A DNA stretch of 64,000 nt from a beta proteobacterium AAP65 (GCA_001295865.1 LJHW01000006.1:186001-250000); one strand, 5' to 3'; counted from the first letter of the stretch, positions 51,518-62,363 are shown. Notes: generated by a model from the sequence alone, not told the origin. Program-made: numbers and translations.

Positions 51518-52381
51518 ATGAAATCTCCGGCCTTCGATTACGTCCGCGCCAGCTCGCCGCAGCACGCGCTGCAGCTGATGGCTGAGCACGGCGACAACGC
51601 GCGCCTGCTGGCCGGCGGGCAGACGCTGCTGGCCACGCTGAACATGCGTTTGTCGCAACCGGCGCTGCTGGTGGACATCGGCGGGCTCACGCAGCTGGCC
51701 GGCATCGCGGTGCAGGGCGGCATGCTGCGCATAGGCGCGATGACGCGTCATGTGGAAGTGGAAGAGTCACCGCTGGTGGCCCAGCACGCGCCGCTGCTGG
51801 CGCAGGCCGCGCCGCACATCGCGCACCGCGCCATCCGCAACCTGGGCACCTTCGGCGGCGCGCTGGCCTACGCCGACCCGGCCGCCGAATGGCCGGCCTG
51901 CGTGGTGGCCTTGGGCGGCACGCTGGTGCTGCTGGGCGCCCGGGGTGAACGCCGCGTGGCCGCGGCCGACTTCTTCCAGGGTCTCTTCAGCACCGCGCTG
52001 CGCGAAGACGAGCTGCTCGCGGCCTGCGAGCTGCCCCTCATCGCCTCGGGCCAGCGCCACCACTTCAGCGAACTCGCGCGCCGCCACGGTGATTACGCCA
52101 TCGCCGGCCTGGCCGCCTGCGCCACGGTGCAGGGTTCGCAGCTCAGCGATGTGCGCCTGGCCTTCCTGAGCCTGGGCGACCGCCCTGTGCGCGCCCGTGC
52201 CGCCGAGGCCGTGCTCGCCGCCGGTCCGCTGACACCGGCACGCGTGGATGAAGCCGACGCCGCGCTGCGCGCCGAGCTGCAGCCCTTTGCCGACCTCACC
52301 CATTCCGCCGCCGCCAAGACGCAGATGGCCGCCACGCTGATGCGCCGCGCGGTGAAGGCCCTGATGGAGAACCCCGCATGA
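51518..52381 (+). CDS. CoxM-type FAD subunit of a molybdenum hydroxylase
   Basis: Predicted 287-residue medium subunit. The FAD pyrophosphate-binding loops are visible: LLAGGQTLLATLNMRL (about residues 29-44) and RAIRNLGTFGGALAYADPAAE (about 107-127). The C-terminal CO_dehydrogenase FAD domain (DVRLAFLSLGDRPVRARAAEAVL) is complete. It passes electrons from the [2Fe-2S] subunit to an acceptor. ATG 51518 is preceded by GGAGA. It is the first gene of the rightward three-gene operon and overlaps the next by 4 bp. Confidence 0.94.
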   Translation: MKSPAFDYVRASSPQHALQLMAEHGDNARLLAGGQTLLATLNMRLSQPALLVDIGGLTQLAGIAVQGGMLRIGAMTRHVEVEESPLVAQHAPLLAQAAPHIAHRAIRNLGTFGGALAYADPAAEWPACVVALGGTLVLLGARGERRVAAADFFQGLFSTALREDELLAACELPLIASGQRHHFSELARRHGDYAIAGLAACATVQGSQLSDVRLAFLSLGDRPVRARAAEAVLAAGPLTPARVDEADAALRAELQPFADLTHSAAAKTQMAATLMRRAVKALMENPA

Positions 52382-52899
52382 ACACGCCGCTCGACAACCC
52401 CAGCACGCGAGTGAGCGTGTTGGTCAACGGCCAGGCACTGGTGCGCCAGGTCGAGTGCCGCAAGCACCTGATCGACTTCCTGCGCGAAGACTGTGGCCTG
52501 AAGGGCAGCCACGTCGGCTGCGAACACGGCGTCTGCGGCGCCTGCACCGTGCGCGTGGACGGGCAGATCGTGCGCGGCTGCCTGGTGCTGGCCGCGCAGG
52601 CCGATGGCCGCCACATCGAGACGGTCGAGACGTTGACGCCCAGCCCCGCGCTGCGCGCGTTGCAAGACGCCTTCGTCGCCCACAACGCGCTGCAGTGCGG
52701 CTACTGCACGCCCGGCATGCTGATGGCGGCGCTGGACCTGGTGGAGCACAAGCCCGACGCGAACCGCGAGCAGGTGCGCGAATGGATGAGCGGCAACTAC
52801 TGCCGCTGCACGGGTTACCACGCCATCGTCGACGCGGTGTGCGCGGTGCTGGAGAAACAGAAGGCCGGCGGTCTGCAGGGCAGCGAGGTGCGCGCATGA
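52378..52899 (+). CDS. CoxS-type [2Fe-2S] subunit of a molybdenum hydroxylase
   Basis: Predicted 173-residue small subunit with two iron-sulfur domains. The plant-type cluster ligands are in VGCEHGVCGACTVRVDGQIVRGC (about residues 44-66); the second, all-helical cluster is bound by QCGYCTPGM (about 105-113) and NYCRCTGYHAIV (about 140-151). It transfers electrons from the molybdenum site to FAD. Overlaps by 4 bp with both the preceding and following gene, so the three subunits are translationally coupled. Confidence 0.95.
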   Translation: MNTPLDNPSTRVSVLVNGQALVRQVECRKHLIDFLREDCGLKGSHVGCEHGVCGACTVRVDGQIVRGCLVLAAQADGRHIETVETLTPSPALRALQDAFVAHNALQCGYCTPGMLMAALDLVEHKPDANREQVREWMSGNYCRCTGYHAIVDAVCAVLEKQKAGGLQGSEVRA

Positions 52900-55322
52900 A
52901 CCACCCCACCGAAAAGCCAGCGCACCGCGATCTGGGCGGCGAGTTGCCCGCCATCACCGAAGACCAGCGCCACATCGGCGTGGCGCACCCGCGCGAAGGC
53001 GTGCGCCGCCTCACGCAGGGCCGCGGGCAGTACATCGACGACATCGACCTGCCGCGTTTGGCGCACGTGGTCTTCTGGCGCAGCCCGGTGGCGCACATGC
53101 GCATCACGCGCATCGACCGCACGGCCGCGGCGGCGCTACCGGGGGTGATTGCGGTGGTGACGGGCCCCGAGATCGCGCAGGTCTGCAAACCCTGGGTGGC
53201 CACGCTGATGCACCTGGCCGGCATCAAGAGCGCGCCGCAGTACCCGCTGGCCATCGAGCGCGCCACCTGGCAGGGCGAGCCGGTGGTGGCCATCGTGGCC
53301 GAGACGCGTGCCCGCGCCGAAGACGCGCTGGCGCTGCTGCAGGTGGAGTGGGAAGACCTGCCCGCTGTGCTGGACACCGAAACCGCGCTGGACGCGGCCA
53401 CGCCGCTGATCCACCCCGAGCTCGGCGACAACCTGTGTTTCCAGCGCCAGCTGGACACGGGCGGCGTGGACGAAGCCTTTGCGCGCGATGACGCGGTGGT
53501 CTTCGAGGAGACCTACGTCTTCGGGCGCCACACCGGCGTGACGCTGGAGCCACGCTGCCAGATTGCCGACTGGCAGCCCGGCCGCACGTTGGCCGAGGGC
53601 CGGCTGACCGTGTACCACTCCTTCCAGGCCCCGCACATGATGCAGGACCTGTACTGCCGCCAGTTCGAGCTGAGCGAGGCGCAGGTGCGTGTGATCTGCC
53701 GCGACGTGGGCGGCAGTTTCGGCATCAAGGTGCACGCCTACCCGGACGATTTCGCCACCGTCGCGCTGAGCCTGATGCTGGGCCGGCCCATCAAGTTCGT
53801 GGCCGACCGGCTGGAGAGCTTCGTCAGCGACATCCATGCGCGCGAGCACCGCATCCACGCGAAGATCGCGGCGAGCAAAGCCGGCGAGATCCTGGCCTTC
53901 GAGATCGACGATCTCACCGGTATTGGCCCCTTCAGCATGTTCCCGCGCACCAGCGGCATCGAGGGTAACCAGGTCGTCAACCTGACGGGTGGGCCCTACA
54001 AGCACAAGCACTACCGCGCGAAGCTGAAGGTGGTGTTCCAGAACAAGGTGCCGACTTGCCAATACCGCGGCGTGGGCCACCCGATTGCGTGTGCGGTGAC
54101 CGAGGCCTTGGTGGATGGCGTGGCTGCCAAGCTGGGCCTGGACCCCATCGAATTCCGGCAGAAGAACGTCATCCCCGACGACGCCTACCCGGCCACGGGT
54201 GCCAGCGGCATCAAGCTGGAAGTGCTGTCGCACGAGGCCTGCCTGCGCGAAGCGCGCCGCGTGTGTGACTACGACTCGCTGCGCGTCGAACAGGCCGACT
54301 TGCGCAAGCGAGGCGTCTACCGTGGCATCGGCGTGGCGGCGCTGATCGAACTCACCAACCCGAGCGCGGCCTTCTACGGTGTGGGCGGTGCGCGTATCGC
54401 CAGCCAGGACGGCGCGACGATCCGGCTGGAGCCCACGGGCGTGATCACCGTCAGCAGCAGCGTGGGCGAGCAGGGCCAGGGCGCCGAGGCCATCTTCGCG
54501 CAGATCGCGGCCGACGCCGTGGGCGTGAGCCTGGATCGCGTGCGCATCAGCACCGGCGACACCGACACCACGCCCTACGGTGGCGGCACCTGGGCCAGCC
54601 GCGGCGCGGGCATCGGTGGCGAGGCCGTGCTGCAGGCCGGGCGTGTGCTGCGCGAAAACATCCTGGCCGTGGCCGAAGCCATCCTCAAGCGCGAACGCGC
54701 CGGGCTGCGCGTCTACCGCAACGCCGTGGTCGACGGCGCCAGCGGCGAGACGCTGATCGAGCTGGCCGAACTCGGCCGCATCGCCTACTTCCGCAGCGAC
54801 ACGCTGCCGAAAGACTTCACGCCCGAGCTGATGGTCACGCGCCACTACGCGCAGCGCGACTACCCCTTCATCTTCACCAACGGCGTGCAGATCAGCCACG
54901 TCGAGGTGGACGTCGACACCGGCTTCGTGAAGCTGCTCAAGCACTGGGCGGTGGAAGACTGCGGGCGTGTCATCAACCCCATGCTGGTGGACGAGCAGAT
55001 GCGCGGCGCCATCGTGCAGGGCATCGGCGGCGCGCTGTTCGAAGAGTGCCTGTATGACACCGACGGCACCATGCGCAACGCCAACATGGCCGACTACCTG
55101 GTGCCCATGGCCGGCGAGATGCCCGACATCGTGGTCAGCCACGTGCAGAGCCCCACGCGCAGCAGCATGCTGGGCGCCAAGGGCGCGGGCGAGGCCGGCA
55201 CGGCCGGCGCGCCCGCGGCCGTGATGAACGCGATCAACGATGCGCTGGCGCCTTTCGGGGCGCGGATGAGCTCGCAGCCGATCACGCCGGAGAAGGTCTT
55301 GCGGGCGCTGGGGAAGATCTGA
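52896..55322 (+). CDS. CoxL-type molybdenum-binding catalytic subunit
   Basis: Predicted 808-residue large subunit of the xanthine oxidase superfamily, hydroxylating a substrate carbon with water as oxygen source. The cofactor regions are CRDVGGSFGIKVHAYPDD, SVGEQGQGAEAIFAQIA and GAKGAGEAGTAGAPAAV, whose Glu is the catalytic base. The active-site loop reads QYRGVGHP (about residues 389-396). Form I CO dehydrogenases have A-Y-x-C-S-F-R here and form II enzymes A-Y-R-G-A-G-R, so this is not a CO dehydrogenase; it is an organic-substrate hydroxylase, plausibly for an N-heterocycle. XdhC at the far end of the island is the likely maturation factor. Confidence 0.93.
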   Translation: MNHPTEKPAHRDLGGELPAITEDQRHIGVAHPREGVRRLTQGRGQYIDDIDLPRLAHVVFWRSPVAHMRITRIDRTAAAALPGVIAVVTGPEIAQVCKPWVATLMHLAGIKSAPQYPLAIERATWQGEPVVAIVAETRARAEDALALLQVEWEDLPAVLDTETALDAATPLIHPELGDNLCFQRQLDTGGVDEAFARDDAVVFEETYVFGRHTGVTLEPRCQIADWQPGRTLAEGRLTVYHSFQAPHMMQDLYCRQFELSEAQVRVICRDVGGSFGIKVHAYPDDFATVALSLMLGRPIKFVADRLESFVSDIHAREHRIHAKIAASKAGEILAFEIDDLTGIGPFSMFPRTSGIEGNQVVNLTGGPYKHKHYRAKLKVVFQNKVPTCQYRGVGHPIACAVTEALVDGVAAKLGLDPIEFRQKNVIPDDAYPATGASGIKLEVLSHEACLREARRVCDYDSLRVEQADLRKRGVYRGIGVAALIELTNPSAAFYGVGGARIASQDGATIRLEPTGVITVSSSVGEQGQGAEAIFAQIAADAVGVSLDRVRISTGDTDTTPYGGGTWASRGAGIGGEAVLQAGRVLRENILAVAEAILKRERAGLRVYRNAVVDGASGETLIELAELGRIAYFRSDTLPKDFTPELMVTRHYAQRDYPFIFTNGVQISHVEVDVDTGFVKLLKHWAVEDCGRVINPMLVDEQMRGAIVQGIGGALFEECLYDTDGTMRNANMADYLVPMAGEMPDIVVSHVQSPTRSSMLGAKGAGEAGTAGAPAAVMNAINDALAPFGARMSSQPITPEKVLRALGKI

Positions 55323-55636
55323 GGGCCTGTCGAGGGGTGCGGCAAATGGGGTGTCGGCATTCCTGACAGTGCCCAGGAGGACCGCCAAGAGGCGGGTCTT
55401 GTCCGAGCGCTAAGCCCTTGATTGTTCTCATAAATCGGCCTGTATCGACCCTGGGGCCCGCTTCTTGCATCTGCCTGGGTATCGTGCGCTCCGCGGCGAC
55501 ACCAGGCAGGGTCTGGCGGCACGGAGCGTGAAATTGGTGGCTGTGCGGTCCCTCAGGTGCGGGAGCGGCACGGCCCGGTCTTCCAGGGGCCCGATCCTAA
55601 AATCGGGCGCTGGTCATCAGATAGCAGGGTCCCCAC
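55323..55636. other. Intergenic region before the Tat/PqqD/HprK-like operon
   Basis: I see no gene in this stretch. Its right end has the dyad GCCCGAT-CCTAAA-ATCGGGC (55589-55608); the core CCTAAAAT resembles a -10 element, so the dyad could be an operator overlapping the promoter of the following operon. The rest has no recognisable structure. Confidence 0.55.
55589..55608. promoter_or_regulatory. Dyad overlapping a possible -10 element
   Basis: Arms GCCCGAT (55589-55595) and ATCGGGC (55602-55608) are perfect inverted repeats around CCTAAA. The A/T-rich centre stands out in this GC-rich DNA. It lies 28 bp before the ATG of the Tat-exported protein. Could be an operator or, in RNA, a small leader hairpin. 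Confidence 0.45.
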
Positions 55637-56350
55637 ATGAACGCCGAAAACCGCGACGCAGAGCTGCCTCAAGCGCCTGGTGGTGCAACGCCGCCTTCGG
55701 CGTCGCGTCGGCGTCTGTTCCGGGGCGTGGCGGGCGGCGCAGGCGTGTTGCTGTCGGTGCATGCCAAGACGGCGCTGGGCACAGCGGTTTGCAAGAGCCC
55801 CTCGGCCATCCTCAGCGGCAACACCAGCCCACGGATCGGGCTGCCGACCTCCACCTGCTCGGGTGGGCGTTCGCCGGGGTTCTGGAAGGTGCCCCAGAAG
55901 TTCACCTATTGGCCTTCTGGCTGCAACTACGCAAGTTTTCACGTGAACGTCAACACGTGTTCCACGGGCATGCAGGGCCTGAAGCTCTCGGATGTGAAAA
56001 ACCATGGCACGCGTCTGTCCGAGGTGTTTCCGGGCGCCAGCAGCACGTACGGCCTGTGGGCCATTCTGGCGTTCCCGAACGACTGCGGCGGCCAGTTGCT
56101 GCGTCACCTGACCGCGGCTTACCTCAACGCGAAGACCTTCAAGACCGCCGGCCAGCAGTACCCTCTGACCGAAGCACAGGTCATCGACATTTGGCGCCAG
56201 CTGAACAACGGTGGCATCTACTGCCCGAGTTCGATGATGGGGGCCTGCGGTTCCAGCGGCTGGACCGCGCAGCAGGTGATCAGCTACATCGAGGGCCTTT
56301 ACGGCATCAACGCCGAGGTCCCCTCGGACCCGGCGCTCTGCAAGCGTTGA
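55637..56350 (+). CDS. Tat-exported cysteine-rich protein of the PqqD/HprK-like operon
   Basis: Predicted 237-residue protein of unknown function. The N-terminus has SRRRLFRGVAGGAGVLLSVHA (about residues 22-42), a twin-arginine motif and short hydrophobic core, so export in folded form is expected. The mature part has eight cysteines (VCKSP, TCSGG, GCNYA, NTCST, DCGGQ, YCPSS, ACGSS, LCKR). The segment CSGGRSPGFWKVPQKFTYWP resembles the S-P-G-[FY]-W-K motif found in various secreted proteins. The C-terminal half includes AYLNAKTFKTAGQQYPLTEAQVIDIWRQLNNGG. It is followed 7 bp later by the PqqD-like gene and is probably the substrate or effector of that modification system; this is inference. 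Confidence 0.75.
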   Translation: MNAENRDAELPQAPGGATPPSASRRRLFRGVAGGAGVLLSVHAKTALGTAVCKSPSAILSGNTSPRIGLPTSTCSGGRSPGFWKVPQKFTYWPSGCNYASFHVNVNTCSTGMQGLKLSDVKNHGTRLSEVFPGASSTYGLWAILAFPNDCGGQLLRHLTAAYLNAKTFKTAGQQYPLTEAQVIDIWRQLNNGGIYCPSSMMGACGSSGWTAQQVISYIEGLYGINAEVPSDPALCKR

Positions 56351-56357
56351 GACAGCG

Positions 56358-56684
56358 GTGTTGCAGACCGCAGCGCTGCAGCTGAGCGTTGCACCCGGCC
56401 GGCTGCTTCGTTACGCGCCGCAGTGGGATGCCGACGATGGCAGCGTCTGTTTCGATGCCCGCTCTGGCGACTATTGGGTGCTGGACGCGCGGTCACAAGC
56501 CTGCCTCCAGTGGGTCTCGAGGCAGGTCACGCCTGTAGGCTGGGCTGATCTGGCCGAGCATCTCGACGGCCTGCCTGCCGATGCGCTGATCCAGGCGCTG
56601 GTCCATGCCGGCCTGCTGACGGCATGGAAAGAAGGCCAAGCTGTGCAGCTTGGCGCGCCCGACGAACTGGCCGAAGGCGCCTGA
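56358..56684 (+). CDS. PqqD-like (RRE-type) peptide chaperone
   Basis: Predicted 108-residue PqqD-family protein. The fold is recognised by RYAPQWDADDGSVCFDARSGDYWVLDARSQACLQWVSRQVTP, a three-strand beta sheet and helices that in PqqD and other RiPP recognition elements bind a leader peptide. It matches the family called HPr-rel-A system PqqD family peptide chaperone in NCBI nomenclature, as far as I can judge by eye. The start is GTG 56358 or TTG 56361; no ATG is near. It lies 7 bp after the Tat protein and 17 bp before the kinase gene. It probably delivers a peptide or protein tail to the two enzymes that follow. Confidence 0.8.
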   Translation: MLQTAALQLSVAPGRLLRYAPQWDADDGSVCFDARSGDYWVLDARSQACLQWVSRQVTPVGWADLAEHLDGLPADALIQALVHAGLLTAWKEGQAVQLGAPDELAEGA

Positions 56685-56701
56685 GGGCTTAACCTCCGCG
56701 C

Positions 56702-57592
56702 ATGCCCGGCCTCGCCGCCCCGCTCGACACCGTCCTGCACATCGCCCCCTTCCACGTTCGCCTGCGTTCTCCGCTGGCGGGCGTGCGACGCCATCTGGAC
56801 ATCTTCTACGCTGGCACGCCGCGGCTGGGCCCCCAGGCCTTTGTCGACTTTGACGTGCAGATCCTGCCGGCCCGGGGCTTGCGCCGCTGGTGGCATCCGC
56901 AGGCAAGGTTTCTGCTGGATGGCTTGGAACCTTTCTACCCCTTGCCCGCCGCTGAAGCCGGGCCTCTGTTCGAGTGGGGCTTGAACTGGTGCGTGGCGCA
57001 ACGTGCGCTGGGCCTGCTGGTGATGCACGCAGCGGTGGTGGCGAACGCCCAGGGCGACGCGATCATGATGCCGGGCTTCCCGGGTGCCGGGAAGAGCACG
57101 CTGTGCGCCTCTCTGGTGCTGCTGCAGGGCTGGCGCTTGTTGTCCGACGAGCTGACCTTGCTGGAGCCCGCCACGGGCCTCGTGCAGGCCCATCCGCGGC
57201 CGATCAGCCTGAAGAACCGGTCCATCGAGGTGGTGCGGGGTTTTGCCGGGTCGCGGCTGGGGCCTGTCTACCTGGGTACGCGCAAGGGCGACATCACCCA
57301 CGCCGCCTGTCCCGAGGATTCGGTCGCGCGCGCGGCCGAGCCGGCGCGGGTGCGCTGGGTGTTGTTCCCTCGTTTCGAGGCCGGTGCCGAACCGCGCATC
57401 GAGGAAATCGGACGGGCCGAAGCCTTCGTGCTGGTGAGCGAGCAGAGCTTCAACAATGAACGCATGGGGGAAGTCGGCTTCGAGGCGCTGTGCGCGCTGC
57501 TCGGCGGCGCGCGTTGTTATGAGCTGGTTTACGGCAGCACCGAAGAGGCCTTGTCCCTGGTGAAGCGCGCCACCGGGGGTGATGCGCCGTGA
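56702..57592 (+). CDS. HprK-related kinase A
   Basis: Predicted 296-residue P-loop kinase related to HPr(Ser) kinase/phosphorylase. Walker A is GFPGAGKST (residues 125-133), preceded by LLVMHAAVVA, the usual HprK strand with a His, and followed by GWRLLSDELTLLEP, the acidic Mg/ATP region. HprK's long C-terminal HPr-specificity motif is not evident. HprK-like kinases also phosphorylate the C-terminal Ser of some lasso peptides (paeninodin type). No HPr protein is near, so the target is probably the Tat-exported protein or an unseen peptide. It overlaps the next gene by 4 bp. Confidence 0.87.
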   Translation: MPGLAAPLDTVLHIAPFHVRLRSPLAGVRRHLDIFYAGTPRLGPQAFVDFDVQILPARGLRRWWHPQARFLLDGLEPFYPLPAAEAGPLFEWGLNWCVAQRALGLLVMHAAVVANAQGDAIMMPGFPGAGKSTLCASLVLLQGWRLLSDELTLLEPATGLVQAHPRPISLKNRSIEVVRGFAGSRLGPVYLGTRKGDITHAACPEDSVARAAEPARVRWVLFPRFEAGAEPRIEEIGRAEAFVLVSEQSFNNERMGEVGFEALCALLGGARCYELVYGSTEEALSLVKRATGGDAP

Positions 57593-58725
57593 GGGCTGAG
57601 GACGCCACTCTCGCCCGCACCCCCGAAGCGCGCATGCGGGCATTGGTGAGCGCTCTGAAAGAGCCCTCGGGCACCCAGAGCCTCGCCGAGTCAGGCTGGT
57701 CGGCCTTGCTGGCCACGGCACGCAACCACAACCTCATGGGCGCGTTGGCGGCCCGTCTGCAGGCTGCAGCTGTCGTGGCGCCGCCCCGGGTGCAGCGCCA
57801 TCTCGCCGGGGCTGTGCAGCTGGCGGCCCGCCAGCGCCTGTCCGTGCAGTGGGAGGCGCACCAGTTGCACCTGGCCCTGGCCGACGCCCAGGTGCCGGTG
57901 GTCTTGCTCAAAGGCGCGGCCTATGTGATGGCTACGCACGAGCCCCCGTTGGGTGACGGGCGCATGTTCGGCGACATCGATGTGCTGGTGCCGCGCCTCG
58001 CGCTCGACGCCGTGGAAGCCGCGCTCATGCTGCATGGCTGGGCCAGCGCCAAGGCCGACCCTTACGACCAGCGCTACTACCGCCAGTGGATGCACGAGAT
58101 CCCGCCCATGCAGCACTTGCGCCGCGGCACGGTGATCGACGTGCACCACACCATCCTGCCGCTGACGGCGCGCAACGCACCCGATCCGGCGCAGATCATC
58201 GCCCGGGCGGCGCCAGTACCAGACTTGCCGACCCTGCGCGTGCCGGCGCCGGAAGACCTGGTGGTGCACAGCATCACCCACCTCGTGCACGAGGGTGAAC
58301 TGCACAACGGGCTGCGCGACCTGTACGACATCCACTCGATGCTCACGCGTTTCGGTGCCGAGCCGGCCTTCTGGCAGCGGCTGCTGGCCAGCGGTGCCGG
58401 CAACGACCTGGCCGGCCCCTTGGTGCTGGGCCTGCGGCTGGTGATCGCGGTCTTCGAAACCGAGGTGCCTGCCGATGTGCTGGACACGCTGGATGCGCAG
58501 GCCGCACCCCACTGGCGCCGCCGCTGGTGGCCGGCTGTCTACGCCCTGGCGATGCGACCCGAGAACGACGAAGAAGCCGGCATGGCGGCGGCCCTGGCGC
58601 GGCAATGGATCTACATCCGCTCGCATGCACTGCGCATGCCGCTGCCGCTGCTGGTGCGCCACCTCTCGGTGAAGGCCTGGAAGGGCTTGTGGCCGGAAGA
58701 GCGGCCGCCGCAGGCCGAGGCCTGA
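57589..58725 (+). CDS. Nucleotidyltransferase-like protein of the HprK-related system
   Basis: Predicted 378-residue protein with the NTP_transf_5-type core: VPVVLLKGAAYVM (about residues 102-114) and GRMFGDIDVLVPRLALDAVEAALMLHGW (about 124-151), where D-I-D is the metal-binding dyad of the nucleotidyltransferase fold. RRGTVIDVHHTILPLTARN supplies the usual later acidic/His pattern. Proteins of this family accompany HprK-like kinases in several peptide-tailoring clusters, where they are proposed to act on the phosphate group. GTG 57589 is the likely start, in the GTGA overlap with the kinase stop. Confidence 0.83.
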   Translation: MRAEDATLARTPEARMRALVSALKEPSGTQSLAESGWSALLATARNHNLMGALAARLQAAAVVAPPRVQRHLAGAVQLAARQRLSVQWEAHQLHLALADAQVPVVLLKGAAYVMATHEPPLGDGRMFGDIDVLVPRLALDAVEAALMLHGWASAKADPYDQRYYRQWMHEIPPMQHLRRGTVIDVHHTILPLTARNAPDPAQIIARAAPVPDLPTLRVPAPEDLVVHSITHLVHEGELHNGLRDLYDIHSMLTRFGAEPAFWQRLLASGAGNDLAGPLVLGLRLVIAVFETEVPADVLDTLDAQAAPHWRRRWWPAVYALAMRPENDEEAGMAAALARQWIYIRSHALRMPLPLLVRHLSVKAWKGLWPEERPPQAEA

Positions 58726-58726
58726 G

Positions 58727-59338
58727 TCAGCGCACCGGGCTGCCGCCGCCGGCCTTCTGCAACCGCGCGAGATCGAAGTCCTGCGCACGCAGGCGCGCCA
58801 TCAGCGCTTCCCATGTGGCTGCGTCCACCTGCGGCTGGCGCGCCAGCACCCACAGGAACTCGCGCTTGGGCTCGCTCACCACCGCCAGGGTGTAGGCCGG
58901 GTCGAGATCGATCACCCAGTAGTTGCCCCAGACCATGGGCAGCCACGACAGCCACGCCGGTGCGAAGCGCACCTCCAGCTTGGGCGAGCCGGCTTCGCCG
59001 ACGCGGCGGGCTTCGCCGATGGCTTCGTCGGTTTTGCCATCGGCCTGCGGGCAGCGGTTGGTCACCTGCACGCGGCCGCCGGGCTGCAGCGCGTAGTCGG
59101 CCGTGGCCGGGCCGCTGCAGTCCTTCTGGAAGCGGTTGGGGAAACGCGCCACCTCGTACCAGCGGCCCATGTAGCGCTCCAGGTCCACGCTGGGCACGGT
59201 GGCCAGCGGGGCTGGGGCGGCGGGCTGCGCCAGCGCAGCGCCCGCGAAAAGCGCAGCGGCCAGGGCCAGGGCGGTGCCCAGGCTGCGGGCTTGCTGGGCC
59301 CGGCGGGAGGGGGCGTGCTTCTGCTGCAGCGGTGTCAT
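58727..59338 (-). CDS. blc: Lipocalin family protein (Blc-like)
   Basis: Predicted 203-residue exported lipocalin. A signal peptide (to about residue 38, ending AGAALAQP) precedes the barrel. The first signature is ERYMGRWYEVARFPNRFQKDC (about residues 53-73), followed by TNRCPQADGK, WLPMVWGNYWVIDLDPAYTLAVVSEP and REFLWVLARQP, all bacterial Blc blocks. No lipobox cysteine is visible at the cleavage site, so it is probably soluble in the periplasm, unlike E. coli Blc. Bacterial lipocalins bind lysophospholipids or fatty acids. It is convergent with the nucleotidyltransferase gene with 1 bp between. Confidence 0.9.
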   Translation of the reverse strand: MTPLQQKHAPSRRAQQARSLGTALALAAALFAGAALAQPAAPAPLATVPSVDLERYMGRWYEVARFPNRFQKDCSGPATADYALQPGGRVQVTNRCPQADGKTDEAIGEARRVGEAGSPKLEVRFAPAWLSWLPMVWGNYWVIDLDPAYTLAVVSEPKREFLWVLARQPQVDAATWEALMARLRAQDFDLARLQKAGGGSPVR

Positions 59339-59374
59339 GGGGCGATTGTCAGCGCCCGGCGCCATCGCCCCGGT

Positions 59375-62206
<2,832 letters not shown>

Positions 62207-62245
62207 GCTGGGGCGGCGTTGGCAGCGGGGTGCTGGGCATCGTAG

Positions 62246-62363
62246 CGTAGTAAAACTACAGCCCTTCGTGCAGTGGTGCTGGCCCCAATGGCGGGGCCCA
62301 GGGCCCGCGGCAGGCGCAAGCCCGGGTTCCCCAGCAGGGCGGCCAGCCTGTAGTCGGCCTACA
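62246..62363. promoter_or_regulatory. Pair of TGTAG-N5-CTACA operator candidates
   Basis: CGTAG-TAAAA-CTACA at 62246-62260 (one mismatch) lies 40 bp before the pullulanase start. TGTAG-TCGGC-CTACA at 62349-62363 (perfect) lies 37 bp before the start of the GH13 gene. The same motif at nearly equal distance from both divergent starts suggests one dimeric regulator, probably LacI-type, controlling both starch enzymes. Confidence 0.65.

Noticed and set aside
51518..55322. Aerobic carbon monoxide dehydrogenase (CoxMSL)
   Set aside because: Subunit layout fits, but the active-site loop QYRGVGHP lacks the form I cysteine motif and differs from form II, and the neighbours point to organic-compound catabolism.
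53136..55388. Reverse-strand open frame of 750 codons
   Set aside because: It is the antisense shadow of the CoxL-type gene, which has molybdopterin and catalytic motifs.
55637..58725. Lasso peptide biosynthetic cluster
   Set aside because: Kinase and nucleotidyltransferase-like genes are present, but there is no asparagine-synthetase-like cyclase, no transglutaminase-like leader protease and no visible lasso precursor.
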